This document shows, piece by piece, positions 35,120 through 43,612 of a DNA stretch of 64,000 nt (positions within the stretch are counted from its first letter, which is position 1; every line of letters begins with the position of its first letter). Where the stretch lies: the NCBI RefSeq assembly GCF_900109925.1, contig NZ_FOBW01000007.1:62001-126000 (forward strand). Reading direction: 5' to 3'. The notes beneath the pieces were generated by a model, which worked only from the letters and a program-made list of their open reading frames with translations, was not told where the DNA came from and made no database searches. The stretch comes from Mesobacillus persicus (GTDB lineage: Bacteria > Bacillota > Bacilli > Bacillales > Cytobacillaceae). A program made the translations under genes and the position numbers.

Positions 35120-35185
35120 ATGAAAATCCGTAAACTAAAAAAGGTTAAAACAACTTGTTGGTGGTGTCTTCTTATTAAACCATAA
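35120..35185 (+). CDS. 21-residue CWWC peptide, probable precursor of a modified or signalling peptide
   Basis: A 21-codon frame: a strongly basic leader (MKIRKLKKVK) followed by TT and Cys13-Trp14-Trp15-Cys16, then LLIKP. The gene has AGGAGGTGA (35107-35115), a nine-base match to the 16S anti-Shine-Dalgarno, directly upstream, which is far better than chance. It lies between the HD-GYP gene and a PqqD-M50 protease gene on the same strand. The short basic leader, twin Cys and Trp core, and neighbouring PqqD domain and site-2-type protease are what is expected of a RiPP or exported pheromone precursor. I know of no named family; function is inferred from context. Confidence 0.65.
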   Translation: MKIRKLKKVKTTCWWCLLIKP

Positions 35186-35245
35186 TTTGGTTTGGGGTAC
35201 TTCAGCTCGTTTTGATTCACTTATTTTGTGTGATTGGGGGTCCTT

Positions 35246-36442
35246 ATGGTCGTAACCAAACATTCTAGACTGACTTTATATCCCTTGCGCATTAGCAAAG
35301 ATAAGAAAGGTTTCATCGTAGAGGATACCCTATCAGGTGAATTTTATGAAATGCCTACAATTTGTATTGATGCAATTTCGATGTTAAATGAGGGTCAATT
35401 GCTTTATCAAATTGAGGAGGTCCTTAAAGATAAATATCCAGAAGAAGATGTGGATATTGAGAGTTTTATAGAAGATCTCCTAGAGTTGGGGCTTGTTGAA
35501 TGCCTAGATGGGGAAATAATCCCTAAAAAGACAAAAGTGAAACAAAAAAATAATGGCCTGAGCTGGATTTCTCCAAGAATAGGCCGTTTCTTTTTCAATC
35601 GTTATTCAACTATTCTCTATGTCTTCGCTATTTTGGCTAGTATTGTTTTGCTGATAGTAAAACCTGAGTTATTTCCAGTCTATAATGATGTTTTTCTATT
35701 TGATTTAATGATTTACAATATTTTAGTTTTCCTCAGTATTTCCTTCTTACTTGTCCTTGTTCATGAAATTGGTCATGTCCTTGCCGTCCGTGCTGAGGGG
35801 TTGCCAACTAAGATTGAGCTAGGGCATCGCTTGTTTTTTATCGTTCTTGAAACTGATATGTCCCGTGTTTGGTCACTTCAGCCAGAAAAGAGGTATCGTC
35901 TGTACTTAGCTGGCATGTATTTTGATGCTGGCGTTATGTTCCTGGCATTAATCTCACAATTAATTTTTGCTGGACATGGTTATGTTGTTGGCATTTCTAA
36001 AGTGATAGTTGTGAGTACTTTTATTCGGATTATCTACCAATTCTGTGTATATATGAAAACGGATCTGTACTATGTACTAGAAAATTGGTCAGGTTGTTAC
36101 AATCTTATGGAAAGTGGACAGAGCTTCCTAAAGCGCTGGTTTCCATACAACCAAACAGACAAAAAGAGCCCAATGTTTAAAAGCGAAGAAAAATGGGTTC
36201 GCCCCTATGCAATATTCTATTTGGTTGGAGTAATGGTTACCATTGCAATCACAGCTTTTTACAATGTTCCACTGATTGTTCATGCAGGGCTATTAGTTAT
36301 GCCAGGTTTTTTAGAACCAGCAACTAGTATTCTTTTTTGGGACGCTGCTGTCTTCTTTTTTCAATTTATCCTCATGTTTGGATTACTAGCTTATTCCTAT
36401 ACAAAGAAATATCGAGAAAATCAACAAAGGCAGCCGCTTTAA
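35246..36442 (+). CDS. PqqD-domain M50 zinc metalloprotease (peptide maturation type)
   Basis: A 398-residue membrane protein. Residues 1-95 resemble a PqqD/RRE peptide-binding domain (GFIVEDTLSGEFYEMPTICI, DVDIESFIEDLLELGLVE). Membrane helices then frame the M50 zinc site: H173-E-I-G-H177 in LVHEIGHVLAVRAEG, and KTDLYYVLENW with Asp273 as probable third ligand; FDAG at 226-229 is also typical. The layout resembles peptide-processing M50 proteins such as YydH of the epipeptide system. ATG 35246 follows TTGGGGGT. The likely substrate is the CWWC peptide encoded just upstream. No radical SAM enzyme or ABC exporter is adjacent. Confidence 0.82.
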   Translation: MVVTKHSRLTLYPLRISKDKKGFIVEDTLSGEFYEMPTICIDAISMLNEGQLLYQIEEVLKDKYPEEDVDIESFIEDLLELGLVECLDGEIIPKKTKVKQKNNGLSWISPRIGRFFFNRYSTILYVFAILASIVLLIVKPELFPVYNDVFLFDLMIYNILVFLSISFLLVLVHEIGHVLAVRAEGLPTKIELGHRLFFIVLETDMSRVWSLQPEKRYRLYLAGMYFDAGVMFLALISQLIFAGHGYVVGISKVIVVSTFIRIIYQFCVYMKTDLYYVLENWSGCYNLMESGQSFLKRWFPYNQTDKKSPMFKSEEKWVRPYAIFYLVGVMVTIAITAFYNVPLIVHAGLLVMPGFLEPATSILFWDAAVFFFQFILMFGLLAYSYTKKYRENQQRQPL

Positions 36443-36454
36443 GCTGCCTTTTTT
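36426..36454 (+). terminator. Terminator at the end of the PqqD-M50 gene
   Basis: AAAGGCAGC and GCTGCCTTTTTT pair across the stop codon. Confidence 0.85.
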
Positions 36455-36466
36455 AATTGTTAACCT

Positions 36467-36491
36467 CTGGAAGGTGCCAGGCACCTTCCAG
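36467..36491. repeat. 25-bp perfect palindrome
   Basis: CTGGAAGGTGCC, a central A, and GGCACCTTCCAG. No T-run follows. GGTGCC-GGCACC palindromes are common intergenic elements in Bacillaceae; this is the only copy seen here. Confidence 0.7.
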
Positions 36492-36575
36492 GGTTCTTCC
36501 ATCCTAAATAAAGGATATTACACGGTGAAAGAGAATACATAGGGTACGATAGAAGCATTGAACGGGGGAGTTTAA

Positions 36576-38075
36576 ATGTTGGGTGATGTGTTGAAGGAGT
36601 TAGATGGGCTGGGGCTTGCGGAACTGGTGAAAAAGAAGGAGGTTCGTCCGCTGGAGTTGACGGAAGCGGCGATTCAACGTGCGGAGGCTGTGAATCCTGA
36701 GTTGAACGCTATTATTCATAAAATGTACGATAAGGCTCGACAGGATGCGGAAACGGTAGATTTAACTAGAACGTTTGCAGGCGTCCCGATGTTGCTTAAG
36801 AACATCACTCAGGAGGTTAAGGGTGAACCGATTAATTCGGGATCAAGGGCCTTACAAGATTATCGGTCGTCTACCGATTCAGAATATGTGAGACGCTTGC
36901 GTAAAACAGGCTCTGTTTTTATTGGACAGACCAATGTACCTGAGTTTGCGTTGATGGGGATTACTGAGCCGGAGCTATATGGTCCCTCAAGGAATCCATG
37001 GAATCTAGGGCATACACCAGGTGGCTCTAGTGGTGGCTCGGCATCAGCAGTTGCGGCTGGAATTGTCCCAATCGCTGGGGCAAATGATGGTGGGGGTTCC
37101 ATCAGAATCCCCGCAGCTTATTGTGGGTTGTTTGGGTTAAAGCCAACAAGAGGGAGGGTCCCTGTGGGTCCCAATCTCGGGCGCCATTGGCAGGGGGCTT
37201 CCGTTGATCACGTGCTGACAAAAACAGTTAGAGATAGTGCTGCGATGCTTGACGAGCTTGTCGGCTATGAAAAAGGAGCAGCTTTTTATACCCCGCGATT
37301 TGACGGAAGTTATCTAGCGGAACTCAGTAAGCCACTTGGCAAACAAAAGAGATTTGCCTTTTCGGTAAATTCCCCATTAGGGACAGAGGTGGACCCAGAG
37401 TGCATCGAGGCCGTCATGAAAACGGTTCGATTATTAGAAGAAATGGGCCATGAGGTGGAGGAAGTGGCTGCTCCTGTCGATGGCAAAAAAATCGCCAATA
37501 GTTATTTCACCCTCTATTTCGGAGAAGTTGCTGCATCGATTGCCCTGCTTGAAGAGGTTTTAGGGAGAAAGGCAAAGTTTGGTGATGTTGAACCAACGAC
37601 ATGGGTTTTAGGTCTGCTAGGTAAAGCCACCTCTGCTGAGGAGTTTGTGCTAAGTATTAGAGAGTGGGACAAAGCAGCCTTTACGATGGAAACATTTCAT
37701 GAACGTTATGATTTTTATGTAACTCCGACCACCGCCTTTCCACCAGCTAAAATTGGCGAATTAGAGCCAAGCGGAGCGGAAAAGTGGTTGATGAATCTTG
37801 CAGGTAAAACAGGTGCTGGAGGTTTGTTAAAAAAAGCTGGGATTGTCGATCAGCTTGCAGAAAAGAGCCTCCTAAGGACACCATTCACTCAGCTCGCGAA
37901 CCTGACTGGCCAGCCAGCGATGTCTTTACCTCTTCATTTAACCAAGGACCAACTTCCGAGTGGAGTCCAATTTATCGCTGCAAGAGGTCAGGAAGACAAG
38001 CTCTTTAGACTGGCAGCAGAACTGGAACAAACTAGTTTGTGGGTTGATGTAAACAGGAATCCATTTATGGCTTAG
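36576..38075 (+). CDS. Amidase signature family protein
   Basis: A 499-residue amidase of the AS family. The Ser-cisSer-Lys triad is visible: Lys in VPMLLKN (near 74), GGSSGGSASAVAAG (near 150-160) and DGGGSIRIPAAYCGLFGLKP. It hydrolyses a carboxylic acid amide; the substrate is unknown, and no GatB/GatC partners are near, so it is not the tRNA amidotransferase subunit. Length fits. ATG 36576 follows GGGGGAG. Single gene with a terminator. Confidence 0.9.
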   Translation: MLGDVLKELDGLGLAELVKKKEVRPLELTEAAIQRAEAVNPELNAIIHKMYDKARQDAETVDLTRTFAGVPMLLKNITQEVKGEPINSGSRALQDYRSSTDSEYVRRLRKTGSVFIGQTNVPEFALMGITEPELYGPSRNPWNLGHTPGGSSGGSASAVAAGIVPIAGANDGGGSIRIPAAYCGLFGLKPTRGRVPVGPNLGRHWQGASVDHVLTKTVRDSAAMLDELVGYEKGAAFYTPRFDGSYLAELSKPLGKQKRFAFSVNSPLGTEVDPECIEAVMKTVRLLEEMGHEVEEVAAPVDGKKIANSYFTLYFGEVAASIALLEEVLGRKAKFGDVEPTTWVLGLLGKATSAEEFVLSIREWDKAAFTMETFHERYDFYVTPTTAFPPAKIGELEPSGAEKWLMNLAGKTGAGGLLKKAGIVDQLAEKSLLRTPFTQLANLTGQPAMSLPLHLTKDQLPSGVQFIAARGQEDKLFRLAAELEQTSLWVDVNRNPFMA

Positions 38076-38112
38076 ATTGAAAAAGGGATGATCTGTAATA
38101 AAGTGAATGACA

Positions 38113-38141
38113 GGAAGCAGCATTCTTGCTGTTTCTTTTTT
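38113..38141 (+). terminator. Terminator after the first amidase gene
   Basis: GAAGCAGC and GCTGTTTC pair around ATTCTTG-type loop bases, followed by TTTTTTT. Confidence 0.75.
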
Positions 38142-38238
38142 TATGTCAACATATTCCCGGGTATACTAGACTTATCGGCAGGTTTTACGCTAGTATTCAT
38201 TTAGGACTAAGTATGAAAGTGTATTAAAGGAGACGGAA

Positions 38239-39378
38239 ATGACTGAAAATCAATCTATTATTAGTGAGTTAAAACCATTTATACAAGAGGCTTGGAGCAA
38301 AGCCGAATTTTCGACGCTGACGGATGTTCAAGCACAGACGATTCCTCTCATCGCTGCTGGACAGGATGTAATCGCGGAGTCGCCAACTGGAACGGGGAAG
38401 ACGCTGGCGTATTTGTTGCCAGTTTTAAATAAAATTGATCCTAAGAAGCAAAACGCTCAGGCTGTGATTCTTGCCTCTTCTCAGGAACTTGTCATGCAGA
38501 TTCTTTCTGAGGTGCAAAAATGGGGAGCGGGCAGCGGAATTACTTCCACTTCACTTATAGGTGGAGCCAATCCAAAACGCCAATTAGAGAAGCTAAAAAA
38601 AAGCCCGAACCTTATTGTAGGTACACCTGGCAGGGTGAATGAGCTAATTAAACAAAAGAAGTTAAAAATGCATGAAGTGAAAACAATCGTTCTAGATGAA
38701 GGCGATCAGTTGTTAACACCTGAGCATCGTAACACGTTAGATAGCATCATTAAATCCACGCTTGCTGACCGTCAAGTTCTGTTATTTTCAGCGACACTAC
38801 CGAATCACACGGAGAATGCCGCGAGAGAACTTACTAAGAATCCAGAAGTCATTAAAATTAAACAAGACTCAACAATCGTTTCAGCAGAAGTTGAACATCT
38901 TTATTTTATCAGCGAGCAACGTGATAAGATTAAAATCCTTGAGAAACTATCACGGTTAAAACAATTTAAAGGTCTGATTTTCTTAAAAGATATTGGCAAT
39001 CTTCAAGTAGCTGTTGAAAAGCTGAATTTCAAAAATATCCCTGCAAGGATGCTTCATAGTGAGCTGACTAAACAGCAACGACAGGCAAACCTAAAGCAGT
39101 TCCGTGAGGGGGAAAATGAGATGCTTCTTGTTACGGATATTGCTGCACGTGGCCTGGATATTAAAGGTGTCACTCATGTGGTTCATTATGATTTCCCTCG
39201 TGACCGTGAGCAATATATTCACCGCTCAGGCAGGACGGGTCGCTTTGGAGCTGAGGGAACAGTCATCAGCATCGTTAATGAACGAGAAGAGCGCGAGCTG
39301 AAGAAGTTTTGCAAGGAGCTGGGAGTTGTTCCAGCACAAAAAGAATTTTATAAAGAGCAAATCGTCGACGCTAGATAA
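38239..39378 (+). CDS. yfmL: DEAD-box RNA helicase, YfmL-like
   Basis: A 379-residue helicase without extra C-terminal RNA-binding domain. Q motif glutamine near 31, Walker A TGTGKT at 50-55, motif II DEGD at 153-156 (glycine in place of the alanine of DEAD), SATL, then ARGLDIKGVTHVVHYDFP and HRSGRTGR. Size and the DEGD variant match YfmL of Bacillus subtilis, which is linked to ribosome 50S assembly and cold growth. ATG 38239 follows AAAGGAGA. Monocistronic with its own terminator. Confidence 0.87.
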   Translation: MTENQSIISELKPFIQEAWSKAEFSTLTDVQAQTIPLIAAGQDVIAESPTGTGKTLAYLLPVLNKIDPKKQNAQAVILASSQELVMQILSEVQKWGAGSGITSTSLIGGANPKRQLEKLKKSPNLIVGTPGRVNELIKQKKLKMHEVKTIVLDEGDQLLTPEHRNTLDSIIKSTLADRQVLLFSATLPNHTENAARELTKNPEVIKIKQDSTIVSAEVEHLYFISEQRDKIKILEKLSRLKQFKGLIFLKDIGNLQVAVEKLNFKNIPARMLHSELTKQQRQANLKQFREGENEMLLVTDIAARGLDIKGVTHVVHYDFPRDREQYIHRSGRTGRFGAEGTVISIVNEREERELKKFCKELGVVPAQKEFYKEQIVDAR

Positions 39379-39388
39379 AAGAATTTGA

Positions 39389-39420
39389 AAAAGCTATGGT
39401 ATATCGCCATAGCTTTTTTC
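39389..39420 (+). terminator. Terminator after the helicase gene
   Basis: AAAGCTATGG and CCATAGCTTTTTT form a perfect stem. Confidence 0.92.
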
Positions 39421-39492
39421 GCTATAAGCAGGATTTATCAACATGTAAACGAATTTTATAGGTAAGAACCTCATTAGAAAGGATATCATCAA

Positions 39493-40971
39493 ATGGAAAA
39501 TCCTAAGTTAAAGAAACTGTTCGACGAATGGCTACCTGAAGCAACAATTGATCAAATGCAGACCAAGATGGAAAGTGGCGAACTAACTGCAAAGCAACTC
39601 GTTCTAATGTATTTAAGTAGAATCGCCAAAATTGATAAAGCAATTAATTCCATCCTCGAAATCAATCCCGACGCTCTGCAGATTGCTGCCACATTAGATA
39701 CAGAAAGAAAAGTCCATGGTTCCCGGGGTCCGCTTCACGGAATTCCAGTATTACTGAAAGATAATATTGATACGCATGATAAAATGCACACCAGTGCCGG
39801 CTCGCTAGCCCTTGAGCACTCAATTTCACCGGAGGATTCCTTCGTTGCCGCACAGTTGCGCAAAGCAGGCGCGGTTATTTTAGGGAAAACAAATATGACG
39901 GAGTGGGCCAATTTTATGGCAAATGATATGCCGACTGGCTATAGTTCAAGGGGTGGACAGGTGTTAAATCCATATGGCCCGAAGAAATTCATCGTCGGAG
40001 GATCGAGTGCTGGTTCTGGTTCGGCGGTGGCGGCGAATCTTGCTGCTGTTGCTGTGGGTACGGAGACATCAGGTTCGATTTTAAATCCGAGTGGGCAAAA
40101 TTCACTTGTGGGCATCAAGCCAACGGTCGGACTTGTTAGTAGAAGCGGCATTATCCCGATTTCTCATACCCAAGATACTGCTGGACCGATGGCTAGAACC
40201 GTAAAGGATGCGGTCTATCTCCTTTCAGTGATTTCAGGTATTGATGAACATGACCCGGTTACAGGAACGAACCAAGTAACAATAGATATCAACAATTACC
40301 TTTTTGATAAAAAAGGGCTACAAGGGGCAACACTTGGTGTTCCAAGAGATTCCGCCTTTTACGATGGCTTATCGGATGATAAACGCCAGCTATTTGAAAA
40401 AGCAGTCGAGAAACTAAAACAACTTGGTGCAGCGGTGAAGGATGTCCACATTCCTTCAGCTAACGCAGAATGGGGCTATGATGTTTTAACATATGAGTTT
40501 AAAGTCGGAGTGAATGCGTATCTAAATCAGCTTCCTTCTACTGTTAAAATACGCAATCTGACAAATATTATTGCTTTTAATAAGCATCATATGGAACGCA
40601 CCTTAAAATTTGGACAAGCAGTACTGATTGAGTCTGAAGAGACGAGTGGGACTCTTACAGAAGAGCAGTACCTTCTAGCTCTTGAGCATGATCAATATCA
40701 GTCAACGGAACAGGGAATTGACTTTGCTTTAAAAGAGTATGGTGTGAGTGCGCTTGTGTTTCCGCATGACCATGGAAGTGATATTGCAGCGAGAGCGGGA
40801 TATCCGTCGATTACGGTCCCAGCTGGTTATACGAAGGATGGGGAGCCATTCGGCCTTACTTTTACAGGAACGGCTTATAGCGAGGCTACTCTAATAAAAC
40901 TGGCCTATGCTTTTGAACAAGCAACAAATGTAAGAAAAGCCCCGGTTATCGAACCTAATGCTGAAGCATAA
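39493..40971 (+). CDS. Amidase signature family protein, second
   Basis: A 492-residue AS-family amidase, only distantly like the one at 36576. Motifs: PLHGIPVLLKDNIDT (catalytic lysine), GGSSAGSGSAVAANLAAVAVGTETSGSI (both serines) and GLVSRSGIIPISHTQDTAGPMARTV. No signal peptide. Similar long Bacillus amidases lack a known substrate. AGAAAGGATATC precedes the ATG. A small spore-protein-like gene follows 58 bases downstream. Confidence 0.88.
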   Translation: MENPKLKKLFDEWLPEATIDQMQTKMESGELTAKQLVLMYLSRIAKIDKAINSILEINPDALQIAATLDTERKVHGSRGPLHGIPVLLKDNIDTHDKMHTSAGSLALEHSISPEDSFVAAQLRKAGAVILGKTNMTEWANFMANDMPTGYSSRGGQVLNPYGPKKFIVGGSSAGSGSAVAANLAAVAVGTETSGSILNPSGQNSLVGIKPTVGLVSRSGIIPISHTQDTAGPMARTVKDAVYLLSVISGIDEHDPVTGTNQVTIDINNYLFDKKGLQGATLGVPRDSAFYDGLSDDKRQLFEKAVEKLKQLGAAVKDVHIPSANAEWGYDVLTYEFKVGVNAYLNQLPSTVKIRNLTNIIAFNKHHMERTLKFGQAVLIESEETSGTLTEEQYLLALEHDQYQSTEQGIDFALKEYGVSALVFPHDHGSDIAARAGYPSITVPAGYTKDGEPFGLTFTGTAYSEATLIKLAYAFEQATNVRKAPVIEPNAEA

Positions 40972-41029
40972 TCTTCTTAAAATTTGCTCAAACTACACTT
41001 GTAAATCCTATTAAAAGGAGTCGAGTGAC

Positions 41030-41167
41030 ATGGGAAGGACAAAGTATGGAAATCCAGGCGCGCAGCGTAACAATAACCGTAAAAAGGGTCAAAACGTAAG
41101 TGAAGAACTAGTTGAATGGACCACAAGTGACAAGGAAAAGAATCGCCCAAGCAATCCATCTGATTAA
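41030..41167 (+). CDS. Small basic hydrophilic protein, 45 aa
   Basis: A 45-codon frame beginning MGRTKYGNPGAQRNNNRKKG and ending NRPSNPSD, behind AAGGAG at 9 nt. It is rich in Asn, Lys and Arg with no hydrophobic core, the composition of minor acid-soluble spore proteins, but I cannot place it in a named Ssp family. It lies between an amidase gene and a terminator at 41189 that would serve it. Confidence 0.65.
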   Translation: MGRTKYGNPGAQRNNNRKKGQNVSEELVEWTTSDKEKNRPSNPSD

Positions 41168-41188
41168 CAGTTAGTGTTTTATATAAAT

Positions 41189-41222
41189 AAAAGGTGCTTT
41201 CCGTACTAACGGGGGCACCTTC
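41189..41222 (+). terminator. Terminator after the 45-aa gene
   Basis: AAGGTGC, with CCGT, pairs with CGG and GCACCTT around ACTAA; only a short T stretch follows. Confidence 0.65.
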
Positions 41223-41285
41223 TGTGGCTTTTGGCCTGTTTTAAGGTACAATGGACATGTTACTTCATAATTGGAGGGAACCGTC

Positions 41286-42020
41286 TTGGAGAAGAAGAAA
41301 ACTGAACGAACACAGTCAGGCCAGTTTGAGGTGGCCTTCAACCGAATACATAGGTGTTTGAAGGATATGGTAAAGGATGCACATAACGACTCCTTTGTCG
41401 AACTGTTAAACACTGGTTTCAAGAATCACTCGATTATTAGGAAATATAAAAATGAATTGTACCAGTTTGCCAAACTGAGAAATGCCATTGTTCATGAAAA
41501 GGTGGATACGGATTACTATATTGCCGAACCCCATCGTCAAGTGGTCAATCGGATTGAAAGTATTGCTGCGAATTTTGAAAAACCACCATTGGCGATGAGC
41601 ATCTCATCGACTCCCGTCTTTTACTATTATGAAGATGCCTTTTTAAAGGATGTACTAAAGGCTATTAATAAATTCGATTTCACTCGTTTCCCGATTTATA
41701 ATAAAAATTATGAGTACCAAGGTCTGCTAACAGCATCCGATATCATTCGATGGATGGCAAAGCAATTAAACAGTAATGTAATTTCGCTGGAGAACGTGCA
41801 AGTTAATCAGTTACTCCGCACAAATAAAAAATATTATGTGGATTTCATTAAAGAGTCGACCAATCTTTTTGAAGTAGAGGAACTTTTTGATCAATATCAT
41901 GCTGAAGATAAAAAGCTTCAGGCGGTAATCCTGAGCGAAAATGGCGGACCTAATAGCAAGCCGAAAGCGATTCTTACCCCATGGGATCTGCTGGATCCAG
42001 ATCCGAAAGGGAACGATTAA
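41286..42020 (+). CDS. CBS-domain protein with N-terminal helical domain
   Basis: A 244-residue cytoplasmic protein. The first 100 residues are helical (FNRIHRCLKDMVKDAHNDSF, YQFAKLRNAIVHEKVD) and resemble HEPN-like or RiboL-PSP-HEPN segments, with RNAIVHE close to the RxxxxH pattern of HEPN RNases. A CBS pair follows (AMSISSTPVFYYYEDAFL, FPIYNKNYEYQGLLTASDIIRWM, then a second repeat to the end). The function may be adenine-nucleotide sensing. The start is TTG 41286, 7 nt after GGAGGG; another TTG at 41271 lies inside that site and is rejected. Confidence 0.75.
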   Translation: MEKKKTERTQSGQFEVAFNRIHRCLKDMVKDAHNDSFVELLNTGFKNHSIIRKYKNELYQFAKLRNAIVHEKVDTDYYIAEPHRQVVNRIESIAANFEKPPLAMSISSTPVFYYYEDAFLKDVLKAINKFDFTRFPIYNKNYEYQGLLTASDIIRWMAKQLNSNVISLENVQVNQLLRTNKKYYVDFIKESTNLFEVEELFDQYHAEDKKLQAVILSENGGPNSKPKAILTPWDLLDPDPKGND

Positions 42021-42050
42021 ATTTTAGGGTAACTTTTAATAAAATTGCCA

Positions 42051-42085
42051 AGACAAGGCCTCCCTTAACGGAGGTCTTGTTTTTC
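42051..42085 (+). terminator. Terminator after the CBS gene
   Basis: ACAAGGCCTCC and GGAGGTCTTGT pair (one wobble) around CTTAAC, followed by TTTT. Confidence 0.85.
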
Positions 42086-42128
42086 TTAATAAAATACGAA
42101 AGTTTAAAAGTTTTAGCTTAGATAAATG

Positions 42129-42363
42129 GCCAGCTCCAGCACCCTAGCGGCTAGTGTCCTTCGCTCTCCGCCCTACGATAAGTCAAGCACGAATGCGCTA
42201 TCGCTCTTCGTGTTTCCTTTACCGCGTTCTAACGGGCAGTAGCTTCTCAACTGCCCGTAAGAACCCGATTGATTTTTCTAAGGGCTAAAGCCCTAAGAAA
42301 AATCTTATCTCAGTTGGAGCGCTCCAGGCCATACGCCGCTGAACAGGGCGCTTGCGCTTTTCT
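42129..42363. repeat. GC-rich imperfect palindromic intergenic element
   Basis: This 235-base block starts CCAGCTCCAGCACCCTAGCGG and ends GGGCGCTTGCGCTTTTC, with partly complementary ends (AGCACCC-AGCGGC against GCCGCTG-AGGGCGCT). In its middle ACGGGCAGTAGC/GCCCGT and CTAAGGGCTAAAGCCCTAAG form further hairpins. It resembles a repeat found many times in Bacillus genomes. One copy here, filling the gap before the fpg-like gene. No coding signal. Confidence 0.65.
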
Positions 42364-42426
42364 ACGTATGCTTCTCCATTCCTCAAACATACTAAGAAAA
42401 AGACATGGTAAAGGAGCTGCGGAACT

Positions 42427-43235
42427 ATGCCGGAATTACCGGAAATGGAAACGTACCGGAGATTGTTAAGTGAACGGATTGTTGGAAAACCGATAACGGA
42501 TATTGAAGTCAATCGTGACAAAACGATAAATGCCCCACCAAGACAGTTTGTGGAAGAACTTAAAGGAAAGACAATTACAGCCGTGGGTCGCCGTGCGAAG
42601 CATTTGATTTTTGAGTTGAGCACGGGCAAAAGCCTTTTGCTACATTTAATGCTTGGAGGCTGGATGTATTATGGAAGTGACGAGGACAATCCCGACCGAA
42701 CGAAGCAAGTTACCCTTTCCTTTGGTCAACAGAAGCTGTATTTTATTGGATTGCGGCTAGGGTTCCTTCATTTGTACAATGCAAAGGAATTAGCATCTGA
42801 ATTAAGTGACTTAGGTCCCGAGCCTCTTGATCCTGGGTTTACCTATGAAAAGTTCCATGAAATCTTTGCTGACCGAAAAGGATGGTGAAAACGACTTTCG
42901 TCAATCAGGAAGTAATCGCCGGAATCGGGAACTGTTACTCAGATGAGATTTGCTTCGAGGCTAGCATTAAACCAGTGAGAAAGTTTCCAGAACTGGAGTC
43001 ATCCGAATTTCAGGCGTTATTCCATGGGATGAAAACCGTATTTCATCGAGCCATTGAAGCGGGTGGCTATATGGATAACCCTCTTTTTAAAAATGACCAG
43101 AAAACTGGAGGCTATGACAAACAATGCCGTGTCTATGACCGCGAAGGTGAACCTTGTTTTAGGTGCCAATCAACCCTTGTAAAAGAAATGGTATCCTCAC
43201 GAAAAATGTTTTATTGTCCTAATTGTCAAAGGTGA
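42427..43235 (+). pseudogene. Fpg/Nei-family DNA glycosylase interrupted by a frameshift
   Basis: Two frames together make one formamidopyrimidine-DNA glycosylase-like protein. The first (42427-42888) begins MPELPEMETYRRLL with the catalytic Pro2 and Glu3 and runs to FHEIFADRKGW. The second (from 42882, +2 frame) continues VKTTFVNQEVIAGIGNCYSDE with the helix-two-turn-helix and ends with the zinc finger CFRC-CPNC. One base missing near 42878-42884 explains the break. All catalytic and zinc residues are otherwise present, and the sequence shows no other decay, so a recent mutation or sequencing error is possible. An intact protein would be about 269 residues. Confidence 0.88.
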
Positions 43236-43303
43236 GGGGTCACTTTATAGAAGATTGTCTGTTAAAAGGTTATTGTTTTTTGTGAGAACTTTTTATGAAA
43301 CCG

Positions 43304-43493
43304 GTTGATTGGAGCGGAAGGTGCGAGACTCCTCGAAAATGAACTACACATTTTCTCGTGCGTGGGCTGATTCAAGGATGGTATTCAGTGTCCTGCGGGA
43401 GCAGCGGGTCAGGTGAGACCCCACAGCGAGGAACGAGCGAGGAGGCTCACCGCACGCCCCGCGGAAAGCGAGCATCCTGAAGCGGAAATCAAC
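43304..43493. repeat. Dispersed 190-bp repeat, copy 2
   Basis: Full-length member of the family at 12673 and 45717: begins GTTGATTGGAGCGGAAGG, has the CCTGCGGGAGCAGCGG core and ends GCGGAAATCAAC. It diverges from the other two in the left half (GTGCGAGACTCC) and in CCACAGCGAGGAACGAGC. It lies between the fpg-like gene and the RraA-like gene. Confidence 0.9.
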
Positions 43494-43612
43494 CACTACT
43501 TGTTTTTAGCAACATAGTTTACGAAAACAGCATAAAAAAATTAAAAGAAAAAGAGGAAACCCCGTCCTTTTCGAGAACTATCTTTTAAAAGGATTAATAG
43601 GGGGAGAAAAGA

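Noticed and set aside
42882-43235. TGA in the fpg-like gene as a second selenocysteine
   Set aside because: Translation past that TGA in the same frame soon stops and is not homologous; the homology continues in another frame, so it is a frameshift.
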